Positions 1 through 6,707 of a stretch of DNA of 7,850 nt are shown here, one piece after another (position 1 is the stretch's first letter; every line of letters begins with the position of its first letter). This DNA is from Candidatus Hodarchaeota archaeon (GTDB lineage: Archaea > Asgardarchaeota > Heimdallarchaeia > Hodarchaeales > Hodarchaeaceae): assembly GCA_016839665.1 (NCBI GenBank), contig JAEOTU010000294.1, positions 1 through 7,850 on the forward strand, written 5' to 3'. The position numbers and the translations under genes were made by a program. The notes under the pieces are model-generated. The model saw only the letters and a program-made list of their open reading frames with translations, was not told the origin of the DNA and did not search any database.

Positions 1-519
1 GGGATCCCCCTTAGCTAGATTAGAGAGCTCATCTTCAAGAGAAGCAACATCGCAATGTTCGTAGACTGCCCTTTTGGCTTTTGTAGTTCTGACCCCATCA
101 ATGATAGATCCGTGATTTAACCGATCAGATAAGATAATATCATCTGCAGAAGGAGCTAGCTGTTGTATTACTCCCTGATTAGCAGCGAACCCAGCAGATG
201 TAATAAAAGCGGCTTCTTGTTCTTTGAATTCCGCAAGTCTTCTTTCCCATTGCTCATGTAAATCCATGTTTCCTGCAATCGCACGAACTGAACCAGAACC
301 TACTCCATGGGTTTTAACAGCTTCGATAGCTGCTTCTTTCATCTTTGGATGATTGGATAGACCAAGATAATTGTTTGAACATAACATAATGACTTCTTTT
401 CCCTCTACCTTACAAACTGTGTCACTAGGTCCTTCTAGAACACGATGTACCCACTCTCGTCCTGCATCACGTATTTCTTTCATCTCTTCTGATATAAAGG
501 TCGTTGGATTACGTTTCAT
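1..519 (-). CDS. kbl: Alpha-oxoamine synthase, probably glycine C-acetyltransferase (2-amino-3-ketobutyrate CoA ligase), N-terminal part
   Basis: This is the first 173 residues of a PLP-dependent fold-type I aminotransferase-like enzyme; the rest, including the PLP-binding lysine, lies beyond the window edge. Visible family motifs are CSNNYLGLSNHP (47-58), HGVGSGSVRAIAG (71-83), TSAGFAANQG (107-116) and SDRLNHGSIIDGVR (131-144). The His of LNH (residue 136) is the one that stacks on the PLP ring in this family. Members condense an amino acid with an acyl-CoA: Kbl makes or cleaves 2-amino-3-ketobutyrate in threonine degradation, and BioF makes 8-amino-7-oxononanoate for biotin. The N-terminal spacing and the long LNHxSIIDGVR motif look more like Kbl, but BioF or another member cannot be excluded from half a protein. 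The ATG start is supported by a GGTGA Shine-Dalgarno match 7 nt upstream. No threonine dehydrogenase or biotin gene is visible nearby. Confidence 0.88.
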   Translation of the reverse strand, partial: MKRNPTTFISEEMKEIRDAGREWVHRVLEGPSDTVCKVEGKEVIMLCSNNYLGLSNHPKMKEAAIEAVKTHGVGSGSVRAIAGNMDLHEQWERRLAEFKEQEAAFITSAGFAANQGVIQQLAPSADDIILSDRLNHGSIIDGVRTTKAKRAVYEHCDVASLEDELSNLAKGDP

Positions 520-729
520 CTGTATTTCACCATTATCCTCTTTTAGTATTACACTTAATTTTCATATTTCAATCATTTTATCTTAAAATTCCCTCAAAAC
601 AAGTTTTTATCTCTCTATGTTGGCTTAAAAGTGGTGTACATCATCCTCGAGATATGATTTATTAAATGAATTGGTATATTCGAAATTAACAATCGAAATT
701 ATCCAAAAATTTATTGTTTCCAAATGAGA
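520..729. other. Intergenic region between the agmatinase and kbl-like genes
   Basis: This 210 bp AT-rich gap lies between two minus-strand genes, so it holds the agmatinase 3' end and the upstream region of the kbl-like gene. A-rich, TATA-like stretches on the minus strand (around 576-589 and 605-614) could serve the kbl-like promoter, but none stands out. A 9 bp direct repeat, TCGAAATTA, occurs at 680-688 and 693-701. I see no supportable gene or RNA here. Confidence 0.4.
527..531 (-). promoter_or_regulatory. Shine-Dalgarno site for the kbl-like gene
   Basis: Read on the minus strand, GGTGA lies 7 nt before the ATG at 519. It matches the core of the archaeal 16S rRNA anti-SD complement (GGAGGTGA). 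It fixes the start codon of the oxoamine synthase and implies a transcript with a leader. Confidence 0.6.
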
Positions 730-1659
730 TTATTTAATGATTTGAGCGCCCAAACTTTCTAATAGAAGTTTAACGATAGCAAATGCTGTGATTTCTGTTT
801 GATCGTATAAAGGATTGAATTCCACTATGTCCCAACTGATTTTTGCATTTTCTTGTATAGATTGAAATATCCCTGTAAGAAGCCAAATTAAATCTCTCGT
901 CGATATTCCTCCTGCAACAGGATTTCCTACTGCCGGAGCAAAACTTGGGTCCAAAACATCTAGATCCACTGAAACATGAATACGATTATATTTTTTAATT
1001 AGAGTTTTACCCATTTCAAGCCCAAAATGAAATAAGTTGGACTGGTGGACCAATTCATTTGTAGAGATAACCTTAATATTATTATTTTTTGCATAGTTTA
1101 GTTGTGCTTTCGTGAAATCCCGATATCCTAATACAGTAGCTCCTTGAAAAACGGAAATTTCTGAAAATCTTTTTAAAGTACATGCATGAGAAAGGTCTGT
1201 TTCTATAATCTCATCATATAGATCTAGATGGGCATCGAGATAAATAAGATAGATAGGTAGACCAGCTTTTTCGAAAGCGTGTCCTATACCTATTGTTATA
1301 CTATGATCTCCACCTAACGATAAAAACGGTTTATCACTTAGAGTTAAATCTAAAACACCCTCAGACACTAATTGGATACTTTTACGAAGATTTGTAGGGA
1401 TTATACCGACGTTTCCCCAATCTTTAATTCTATAATAGTTCTTTAGATCCAATCCATCCTCCGTTACACATTCAAAATTCTCTGAACGAACAATTTTTCG
1501 AAAAACATCAGGACCATACCGTGCTCCGTTTCTATAAGTGGAGGATATATCTAAAGGTATTCCTAAGAAATTGTAATTAGACTCGTCCTCTAGCCACTCG
1601 CGTTTAATCATTCCACACAACATTTCTGGTTCATGACACACAAATCTTAAGTTTTTCAC
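730..1659 (-). CDS. speB: Agmatinase-family ureohydrolase
   Basis: A 309-residue member of the arginase/agmatinase superfamily, full length for the family. Manganese-site motifs are all present: GGDHS (116-120), DAHLD (142-146), the SHAC segment (157-160), SVDLDVLDP (230-238) and WDIVEFNP (276-283). The N-terminal FLGIPLDISSTYRNGARYGP (31-50) is typical of agmatinases, which hydrolyse agmatine to putrescine and urea in the cytoplasm. The segment PAVGNPVAGG (242-251) differs from the usual bacterial SpeB form, so another guanidino substrate is possible. The start is GTG with no Shine-Dalgarno site, although a TATA-like stretch about 25-35 nt upstream would fit a leaderless or nearly leaderless transcript; internal ATGs at residues 13 and 17 are alternatives. 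The gene is divergent from deoxyhypusine synthase, which suggests a role in polyamine supply or aIF5A modification. Confidence 0.88.
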   Translation of the reverse strand: MKNLRFVCHEPEMLCGMIKREWLEDESNYNFLGIPLDISSTYRNGARYGPDVFRKIVRSENFECVTEDGLDLKNYYRIKDWGNVGIIPTNLRKSIQLVSEGVLDLTLSDKPFLSLGGDHSITIGIGHAFEKAGLPIYLIYLDAHLDLYDEIIETDLSHACTLKRFSEISVFQGATVLGYRDFTKAQLNYAKNNNIKVISTNELVHQSNLFHFGLEMGKTLIKKYNRIHVSVDLDVLDPSFAPAVGNPVAGGISTRDLIWLLTGIFQSIQENAKISWDIVEFNPLYDQTEITAFAIVKLLLESLGAQIIK

Positions 1660-1805
1660 GGTATTTCACAGGATTAACTTGAAAATAATTTATGTTTTCG
1701 TATCAAGCAATTAATTAATTTAATTAAATTTTGAATTCATTAATAAAAGGAATATATTAACATTTACTAATATTTCGACCATTACCATCGGAGATTTCGC
1801 ACCAT
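1660..1805. promoter_or_regulatory. Divergent promoter region between agmatinase and deoxyhypusine synthase
   Basis: A 146 bp, very AT-rich spacer between two divergent starts must hold both promoters. For the plus strand, AAAAGGAATATATTAA (1745-1760) looks like a BRE plus TATA box and would put transcription start near 1780-1785, leaving a short leader with a GGAG at 1790-1793 before the ATG at 1806. For the minus strand, the A/T stretch at 1681-1700 is TATA-like and would place the start close to the GTG at 1659. An almost pure TTAA-type run sits between them at about 1710-1733. The element assignments are by eye. Confidence 0.45.
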
Positions 1806-2729
1806 ATGAAGTTTAAACTTATGAATCAAGTGGATATTTCCCCAGACATGACTGTTACAGAACTATTAGCATCCATGAAGAATGGGGGATTTACATGTCG
1901 AAAAGTATCATTAGCAACAGATTTATTAGAACAAATGATTCTAGATGACCGTTGTACCGTATTCTTAGGCCTTGCAGGAGCTTTAATACCGGGAGGCATG
2001 CGGAATATTCTTCGTATAATGATTGAAAAAAACATGGTGAATTGTATAGTCACAACAGGAGCGAATCTTAGTCACGATTTATTAGAATCATCTGGAGGTT
2101 CTCATTACCACGGTTCAGAAAATTTGAGTGATGAGAAACTTAAAGAAATGGAAATGAGCAGAATATTCAGTACCCTTATCCCTTATGATTCATTCATTAA
2201 ATTTGAGACGATGATTCAAAAAGTTCTCAAGACCATTCCAAATCAAAAAATGAGTAGTCAACAATTCTTTCATGAACTTGGCCGACATATAAGTGATTCT
2301 AAATCGATAGTCAGAACAGCATTCTTGAAAAAAATCCCAATCTTCTCACCTTCATTTGCAGACAGTATGCTTGGTGTTCAAACTTGGCTTTTTTCTCAAA
2401 CAACACCTCTATTTATTGATGTTCTTAAAGACCACACAGAATTTTCCAGATTAGTTTATGAAACAGAACGTATGGGAGCCTTATTCTTGGGTGGAGGAGT
2501 ACCAAAACATTTTATTATGAATGGCTCTCAATTGAACAATGGCTTAACCTATGCTATTCAAATTACCATGGATCGTCCAGAACATGGTGGTGTAAGTGGA
2601 GCAAGCGTGAAGGAAGCAATATCGTGGGGAAAAGTGGCATCAAAAGCAAAATGGATTGATGTTATGGCCGATTGTACCCTAGTATTACCATTAATGATCT
2701 CTGGAGTACTATCTCGACTCACAGAATGA
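1806..2729 (+). CDS. dys: Deoxyhypusine synthase
   Basis: A 307-residue NAD-dependent enzyme that transfers the aminobutyl moiety of spermidine to a specific lysine of translation factor aIF5A, the essential first step of hypusine formation. Recognisable family motifs are FLGLAGALIPGGMR (53-66), TTGANLSHD (83-91, NAD region), HYHGSENLSDE (100-110), LGGGVPKHF (228-236) and SGASVKEAISWGKV (264-277). Lys276 in the WGK motif matches the catalytic lysine that forms the enzyme-imine intermediate, and His235 matches the active-site histidine. Length is slightly shorter than the eukaryotic enzyme and normal for archaea. The gene is followed 15 bp later by TiaS and is divergent from agmatinase, so three agmatine- or polyamine-linked genes lie together. 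Whether its donor here is spermidine or an agmatine derivative cannot be told from sequence. Confidence 0.96.
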   Translation: MKFKLMNQVDISPDMTVTELLASMKNGGFTCRKVSLATDLLEQMILDDRCTVFLGLAGALIPGGMRNILRIMIEKNMVNCIVTTGANLSHDLLESSGGSHYHGSENLSDEKLKEMEMSRIFSTLIPYDSFIKFETMIQKVLKTIPNQKMSSQQFFHELGRHISDSKSIVRTAFLKKIPIFSPSFADSMLGVQTWLFSQTTPLFIDVLKDHTEFSRLVYETERMGALFLGGGVPKHFIMNGSQLNNGLTYAIQITMDRPEHGGVSGASVKEAISWGKVASKAKWIDVMADCTLVLPLMISGVLSRLTE

Positions 2730-2744
2730 TGGAATGAATAATTC

Positions 2745-4130
2745 ATGGTGCAAACCTGGCACATCGGGGTGGATGATACTGATTCTCAAAATGGTATGTG
2801 TACAACTTATTTGGCAACATTGTTTGTTGATTTCCTGCTTAAATTTCCAATAAAATTTCTTGATTTTCCAAAATTGATTCGTTTGAATCCAAATATTCCA
2901 TATAAAACTCGAGGAAATGGAGCTGTAGCAATTACTTTTACAACAACTGAAGAAAATGATGAGAAAATTTGGAACGGAATTGTTAAACTAGTTGAGAAAA
3001 ATGCCGAAATTGAGGATCCGAAAACTGACCCAGGTCTTGTATTTCTCAAGGGAGAAGTACCTTCAGGTTTTCATAAATTGTATCACCAGGCGCTTTACCA
3101 AGTAGTTCCCTTAGAATCAGTTAAACAACTACTAAAGGAACAGCCTACAGAAAAGCACTTCAATTTAAAAAAGGGAAGAGGCTTAATTGGTGCAGCAGCA
3201 GCCATTGGAGCAACCCTCGTAAATGATTATACATATGAATTCATTGCTTATCGTGACCCAAGTCAGAAAAAAGCTGAACGATTAATTGATCCAACGTCTG
3301 TCATAAATGCTGATAAAATTGTTCCATTAGCATTCAACAATTACGATTATGAGAACAAACAAATTATGATTACTCCTCATGGACCTGATCCTGTTTTTTG
3401 TGGAATACGAGGGGAATCGTGCAATGCAGTCATCAGAATGTGGGAATTAATTGATATTTTTGAACCAATTATTACAACAATGATTTTTCGTACTAATCAA
3501 CATACTCAAGTGCATTTTCCTAAAATATTTCTTGGTCATGAAATTTCTCCCTATTTATCGGTAATTGTAAAAGGAATAGTAGAAAAGAAACCTCGTGACC
3601 ATCAGGGTGGCCATGTCATCTTCACAATCAGATCTGAAAACAGCTTAATCGATTGTGCAGCTTACGAACCTACAAAACAATTTCGAAAGATAGTTAGAGA
3701 GCTAATTGAGGGAGATGAAGTCCTAGTTTTTGGAGGAGTTAGACCAGCTTCAGAAAAAAACCCAATCACCATAAATCTTGAAGAGATTCAAATCATCAAA
3801 CTGACTCCCATTAAAAAAAGAATAACTCCAAAATGTCCTATTTGTGGAGCTTCTCTCACCTCTTCAGGACGAAATCAAGGGTTAAAATGTAAAAAATGTT
3901 CTTATATTTCAACAAAGAAAGAACTCAGCTATAAACAGGTAAGTCGCAAAATTCGGACTGGGGTTAGATATGTAATTCCAGTATGTGCCCAAAGACACTT
4001 AACGAAACCTGTTTCCAGAATTTTACCATTACAATTTCATCTCTCACCTGAAATAGATATCCAACAAGCATTTTATGCTTTTTTAGAAAGAAGGATCCTT
4101 TTCACTTCAAACACGAAGAATAAAAAATAA
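2745..4130 (+). CDS. tiaS: tRNA(Ile2) 2-agmatinylcytidine synthetase TiaS
   Basis: A 461-residue protein that conjugates agmatine to C2 of cytidine 34 in the CAU anticodon of tRNA-Ile2, using ATP, so that the tRNA reads AUA only. The N-terminus HIGVDDTDSQNGMCTTYL (6-23) carries the acidic DDTD signature and the threonine (Thr20 by my alignment) matching the residue autophosphorylated in the Archaeoglobus enzyme. Other family marks are TRGNGA (55-60), GRGLIGAAAAIG (144-155) in the kinase-like domain, and HGPDPVFCGIRGE (212-224). An OB-fold-like region spans about 270-355. A zinc ribbon follows with Cys364, Cys367, Cys382 and Cys385, and then a basic C-terminal tail. The gene starts 15 bp after the deoxyhypusine synthase stop, so co-transcription is likely. 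The genome must then also have an arginine decarboxylase and a tRNA-Ile with CAU, neither seen here. Confidence 0.96.
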   Translation: MVQTWHIGVDDTDSQNGMCTTYLATLFVDFLLKFPIKFLDFPKLIRLNPNIPYKTRGNGAVAITFTTTEENDEKIWNGIVKLVEKNAEIEDPKTDPGLVFLKGEVPSGFHKLYHQALYQVVPLESVKQLLKEQPTEKHFNLKKGRGLIGAAAAIGATLVNDYTYEFIAYRDPSQKKAERLIDPTSVINADKIVPLAFNNYDYENKQIMITPHGPDPVFCGIRGESCNAVIRMWELIDIFEPIITTMIFRTNQHTQVHFPKIFLGHEISPYLSVIVKGIVEKKPRDHQGGHVIFTIRSENSLIDCAAYEPTKQFRKIVRELIEGDEVLVFGGVRPASEKNPITINLEEIQIIKLTPIKKRITPKCPICGASLTSSGRNQGLKCKKCSYISTKKELSYKQVSRKIRTGVRYVIPVCAQRHLTKPVSRILPLQFHLSPEIDIQQAFYAFLERRILFTSNTKNKK

Positions 4131-4141
4131 AAAGAAAAATG

Positions 4142-4190
4142 GTTCTTTCGTAAGGAATCGAGCTCACACTCGCCTTTCTCTTTATAGAAC
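4142..4190 (+). ncRNA. Candidate structured RNA element in the leader of the insertase gene
   Basis: In the 79 bp gap between tiaS and the DUF106 gene the plus strand can fold into one nested structure. GTTCT (4142-4146) pairs with AGAAC (4186-4190). AAGG (4152-4155) pairs with CCTT (4173-4176). CGAG (4159-4162) pairs with CTCG (4169-4172), closing a 6-nt loop. The two inner stems are continuous on the 3' side and separated by an AAT bulge on the 5' side. The stretch is clearly less AT-rich than the other gaps. It could be a leader regulatory element, a processing site or chance; it is not a tRNA. No conservation evidence is available. Confidence 0.25.
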
Positions 4191-4209
4191 GCTCACGAAG
4201 GAATTAAAC

Positions 4210-4770
4210 ATGCCCCTTCTAGAAGATATTGTAGCAGCAATTCCGACTCAACCACCTCTTTCATCGATATTTATTCTGATCATATCTTTTTTTGTATCAT
4301 TGGTATCAACATTAGTTTCTAGAAAGATGATAGATATTGATAAACTAAGAAGACTCACGAGAGAAAGTAAGAAGTATAACAAACTCCGTATGCAAATGGC
4401 AAAAACGGCCGATAAAAAATTGAAACTGAAATATGAGAAAAATGCAGATCGAATGAAAAAAGTGCAATCCGAGCTCACGATGATGAACATGAAACCGATG
4501 TTGATCATATTTCTTCCAATGATAATCTTTTTTGTTGTTTTTTCTGGCTTTTATCAATTTGAAGTTGTTGAGAAAGTAGTGGTTTCAGGAAATATTCCTG
4601 CAGTAATACCATTTGATCTCCCTGAAGTAATTTTATTTAGAATTGGTTGGAATGCTGATGCTGAAGGATGGGGGCATGTTTTTGTACCTAGCTATGTTTG
4701 GTGGTATTTTGGAGGTAGCCTAGCTTTTGGATCTATTTTGCGAAAAGTCGCAGGATTACAGCCTGACTGA
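4210..4770 (+). CDS. DUF106 / EMC3-TMCO1 family membrane protein (archaeal Oxa1/YidC-type insertase)
   Basis: A 186-residue membrane protein with three predicted transmembrane segments (about 18-37, 96-115 and 160-177). A highly charged coiled-coil stretch (about 43-92, with RRLTRESKKYNKLRMQMAKT-like content) lies between the first two. This is the layout of the archaeal DUF106 proteins, members of the Oxa1 superfamily with EMC3, TMCO1 and Get1, which help insert membrane proteins beside the translocon and contact ribosomes through the coiled coil. Family length is normal. The DUF106-rpl34e neighbourhood is recurrent in archaea, usually downstream of secY and adk, which are absent here. AAGGA sits 7 nt before the ATG and supports this start. 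The upstream gap carries a possible RNA fold and a TATA-like TTTATAG at 4181-4187. Confidence 0.9.
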   Translation: MPLLEDIVAAIPTQPPLSSIFILIISFFVSLVSTLVSRKMIDIDKLRRLTRESKKYNKLRMQMAKTADKKLKLKYEKNADRMKKVQSELTMMNMKPMLIIFLPMIIFFVVFSGFYQFEVVEKVVVSGNIPAVIPFDLPEVILFRIGWNADAEGWGHVFVPSYVWWYFGGSLAFGSILRKVAGLQPD

Positions 4771-4786
4771 GTGAATATTAAGGTAC

Positions 4787-4792
4787 AAGGTG
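4787..4792 (+). promoter_or_regulatory. Shine-Dalgarno site for rpl34e
   Basis: AAGGTG lies 9 nt before the rpl34e ATG and matches the archaeal Shine-Dalgarno core. With only 31 bp after the insertase stop, it points to translation from a shared transcript. Confidence 0.5.
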
Positions 4793-4801
4793 TTCAAATA
4801 A

Positions 4802-5020
4802 ATGACTAAGAGTATCCAAAGAAAAAGAAGTCCGAAAGGACGACGTTTAATCCACAGAGTTAAGAGAAAAAAGACCAAATCTCACTGCAGGATTTGTGGT
4901 ACGACATTACACATTAAAAAGCTGAAAAACTCAAAAATTGGAAGACATGCTGATCGACCTTATGGAGGAGAGATTTGCCACGTATGTTTAAGAACCACGA
5001 TTCAAGCTATCAAATTCTAG
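4802..5020 (+). CDS. rpl34e: Large-subunit ribosomal protein L34e (eL34)
   Basis: A 72-residue, strongly basic protein of the 50S subunit, found in archaea and eukaryotes. The diagnostic signature RPYGGEICHVC lies at 52-62, and a zinc ribbon is formed by Cys29-x-x-Cys32 and Cys59-x-x-Cys62. The N-terminal 25 residues are Arg/Lys rich, as expected for an rRNA-binding extension. It is somewhat shorter than many archaeal L34e proteins (about 85-90 residues), mainly in the N-terminus and in the segment between the two Cys pairs. It follows the DUF106 gene by 31 bp, an association seen widely in archaea. The cmk and rpl14e genes that often follow are replaced here by an uncharacterised gene. Confidence 0.95.
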   Translation: MTKSIQRKRSPKGRRLIHRVKRKKTKSHCRICGTTLHIKKLKNSKIGRHADRPYGGEICHVCLRTTIQAIKF

Positions 5021-5080
5021 AACCTTCACAAACTCCCAATCTCCATAATATTTCTTAAAAATCTGAAAGAAGGAAGAACA

Positions 5081-5485
5081 ATGAATCCTCCTAGAAAAAA
5101 AAGACAGAAAAAAATCTCATGCAAAAAGTGTGGCCAAATAATAGATCCAATCGAAACTCCTCCAAAGAAAACTTGGCAACTAATAAGCCCCATGCCTGAT
5201 AAAGAAGGCCGAGTTACTTTAACTATAATGGGATCATTTCGCTGTCCAAGTTGCAACAGTTCTGTTCGTGCTTCTCTAAAGAAGGTTCGAGGAGATGAAA
5301 TTGGTTCAGGAAAATCGAAGAAAGAACTGCTAATTGAAGCAATTAAACTTGTTCAAGAACCTACTTCTATTGACCAAATTGAGATTGCCAACATTTCATC
5401 TGCTGCTGTTGGTAAAGCTATAAAGACACTCATCGATCAAGGAAAAATAACTGGAAGGATTGAGGAAGGCATTTTTTATCCCTAA
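5081..5485 (+). CDS. Small zinc-ribbon plus winged-helix protein of unknown function, possible DNA-binding protein
   Basis: A 134-residue protein that I do not recognise as a named family. It has a basic N-terminus (RKKRQKK), then two Cys pairs, Cys14-x-x-Cys17 and Cys55-x-x-Cys58, that would form a split zinc ribbon. Between them, TWQLISPMPDKEGRVTLTIM (31-50) looks like a short beta-sheet unit. A C-terminal region (about 78-134) has the helix-helix-helix-wing pattern of a winged helix-turn-helix, with SSAAVGKAIKTLIDQGKI as the likely recognition helix area. This suggests binding to DNA or RNA, as a regulator, chromatin protein or transcription factor. It lies 60 bp after rpl34e with AGGAAG just before the ATG, and probably belongs to the same transcript. 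The linker of the zinc ribbon resembles the DNA-binding face of Cren7, which is only a visual match. Confidence 0.8.
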   Translation: MNPPRKKRQKKISCKKCGQIIDPIETPPKKTWQLISPMPDKEGRVTLTIMGSFRCPSCNSSVRASLKKVRGDEIGSGKSKKELLIEAIKLVQEPTSIDQIEIANISSAAVGKAIKTLIDQGKITGRIEEGIFYP

Positions 5486-5503
5486 AAAAACCATCATTTT
5501 TCT
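5484..5503. terminator. Shared terminator region between convergent genes
   Basis: The plus-strand zinc-ribbon gene and minus-strand truD end 16 bp apart. The gap holds seven A (5484-5490), read as a T-run by transcripts leaving truD, and five T (5497-5501) for the plus-strand transcript. Archaeal RNA polymerase terminates at T-runs without needing a hairpin, so a bidirectional terminator is plausible. Confidence 0.4.
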
Positions 5504-6701
5504 AACATTCTGTCTTAGTTATTTCTCTGATTACGATTGTTGCATAAGAACCTTTAGATAAGGAAAAATTAACTTGTACAATCCTCTTTTCAACATCAAT
5601 TAAAGAATAATTAAACTCGCTTGGGTAAATCAGAGTCTTTCTTAAAATTCCCTTTGAACGTAAATTAAGTTTATTATTCTTAAAATTCCGAAAATTTATC
5701 CCATCTACCTCTAATAAGGCGGTCATTTCATTCCAGATCATTTCATGGGTTTCTTTTCTATTACTTTCATATCCAGGTAAAGGTATAGTTGAATCACCAT
5801 TAAGAAGAAATTCAGTCTCAAGGAGATAACTAAGGGTTTTATTGAAGATATAAGACTGATAAGCTGAAATTGCTAACCTTAGAAAAGACTTTGGCAACCT
5901 TAGAATGATATCTTTTGGTGAGAGGTTTTTTTCTAATCCCAATAACAATGTTCGTTCTATATCGAACAATTTAGGGAATCTTAGCCGAATATTACTATAC
6001 GAGCTTGTCTTAAAATAATCTTCTCGCAATTTTCTTATACTAATATGCTCTAAAGGACTTGTTTCACCGATATATCTTTCGATTACCTTGGAATATTCTT
6101 CTTTAAGAAGGAATTTGCCTATCAAGTGTAATAGGGGTCGTTTTGACCCAAAACGCTGTGGTCCATAAAAATTTGGAACTCCATCTGACATTAAATGATT
6201 TTTAAATTCATTCCAGTCCTGGCTATCCCAGACTTCTTGAATATCACGGATTTTTATTTCAAAGAAATTTCCGATCAAATCTCCTGTTTTAATAGCAAAT
6301 TTCTGTCGGATTGGATGAAATAGTTTAATATATGGGATGTCTAATGTATTGATACGAGATTTATTGATGTTCCAAATTGAAATTCGCTGAAATGTTTCAG
6401 CAGCCGCATCTTTTAAACCAGCAAAACCAAAATCAGCTTCAGGAATCTTCAGGTAATTACTTAGTCTTTTGATGGCACTAAAAGTATCGATACCTGCTTT
6501 CCAAAGAACACAATGAATGTACATCCCTCCTAAATTCTCTCCAATTTCTGACCCATTGAATATGGGGGTTCCACTTGGAGGTATTTCTCGAACAATAAAA
6601 TCCTCATTACGCTTCTTTATCGTTCCCCCTGTACCAGAAAAATGGGGAGTAGAATATCCATGTATTCCAATAATTGATTCGATAGAATAATCTTTCGACA
6701 T
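5502..6701 (-). CDS. truD: tRNA pseudouridine(13) synthase TruD
   Basis: A 399-residue TruD/Pus7-family pseudouridine synthase, which isomerises U13 in tRNA; some archaeal members also modify other positions such as U35 in tRNA-Tyr. The family signatures are clear: a substrate-binding N-terminal segment KKRNEDFIVREIPPSG (29-44), the catalytic motif GLKDAAAETFQRIS (95-108) with Asp98 as the nucleophilic aspartate, and NFYGPQRFGSKRP (177-189). The region SAYQSYIFNKTLS (279-291) marks the TRUD insertion/core boundary. Length is normal for archaea. The start ATG lies 6 bp after the rpl11 stop, so truD is probably the second gene of an rpl11-truD transcript and may be translationally coupled. It ends facing the zinc-ribbon gene. 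Confidence 0.96.
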   Translation of the reverse strand: MSKDYSIESIIGIHGYSTPHFSGTGGTIKKRNEDFIVREIPPSGTPIFNGSEIGENLGGMYIHCVLWKAGIDTFSAIKRLSNYLKIPEADFGFAGLKDAAAETFQRISIWNINKSRINTLDIPYIKLFHPIRQKFAIKTGDLIGNFFEIKIRDIQEVWDSQDWNEFKNHLMSDGVPNFYGPQRFGSKRPLLHLIGKFLLKEEYSKVIERYIGETSPLEHISIRKLREDYFKTSSYSNIRLRFPKLFDIERTLLLGLEKNLSPKDIILRLPKSFLRLAISAYQSYIFNKTLSYLLETEFLLNGDSTIPLPGYESNRKETHEMIWNEMTALLEVDGINFRNFKNNKLNLRSKGILRKTLIYPSEFNYSLIDVEKRIVQVNFSLSKGSYATIVIREITKTEC

Positions 6702-6707
6702 ATCTAA

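Noticed and set aside
371..586. Plus-strand open frame of 71 codons
   Set aside because: It lies mostly antisense to the clear kbl-like coding region, has low-complexity Ser/Ile-rich content and no family resemblance.
1826..2053. Minus-strand open frame inside the deoxyhypusine synthase gene
   Set aside because: It is a frame shadow of a well-conserved gene with no recognisable motif. The same applies to 2558-2764, 2807-3049, 4248-4508, 4345-4557 and 5026-5256.
4006..4130. C-terminal tail of TiaS after the zinc ribbon as a novel extra domain
   Set aside because: Characterised TiaS proteins also continue past the zinc ribbon, and the moderate extra length is within what I would expect for the family.
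4142..4190. The folded gap sequence as a tRNA or tRNA fragment
   Set aside because: There is no 7 bp acceptor stem, no T-loop consensus and no anticodon arm; only a nested single hairpin can be drawn.
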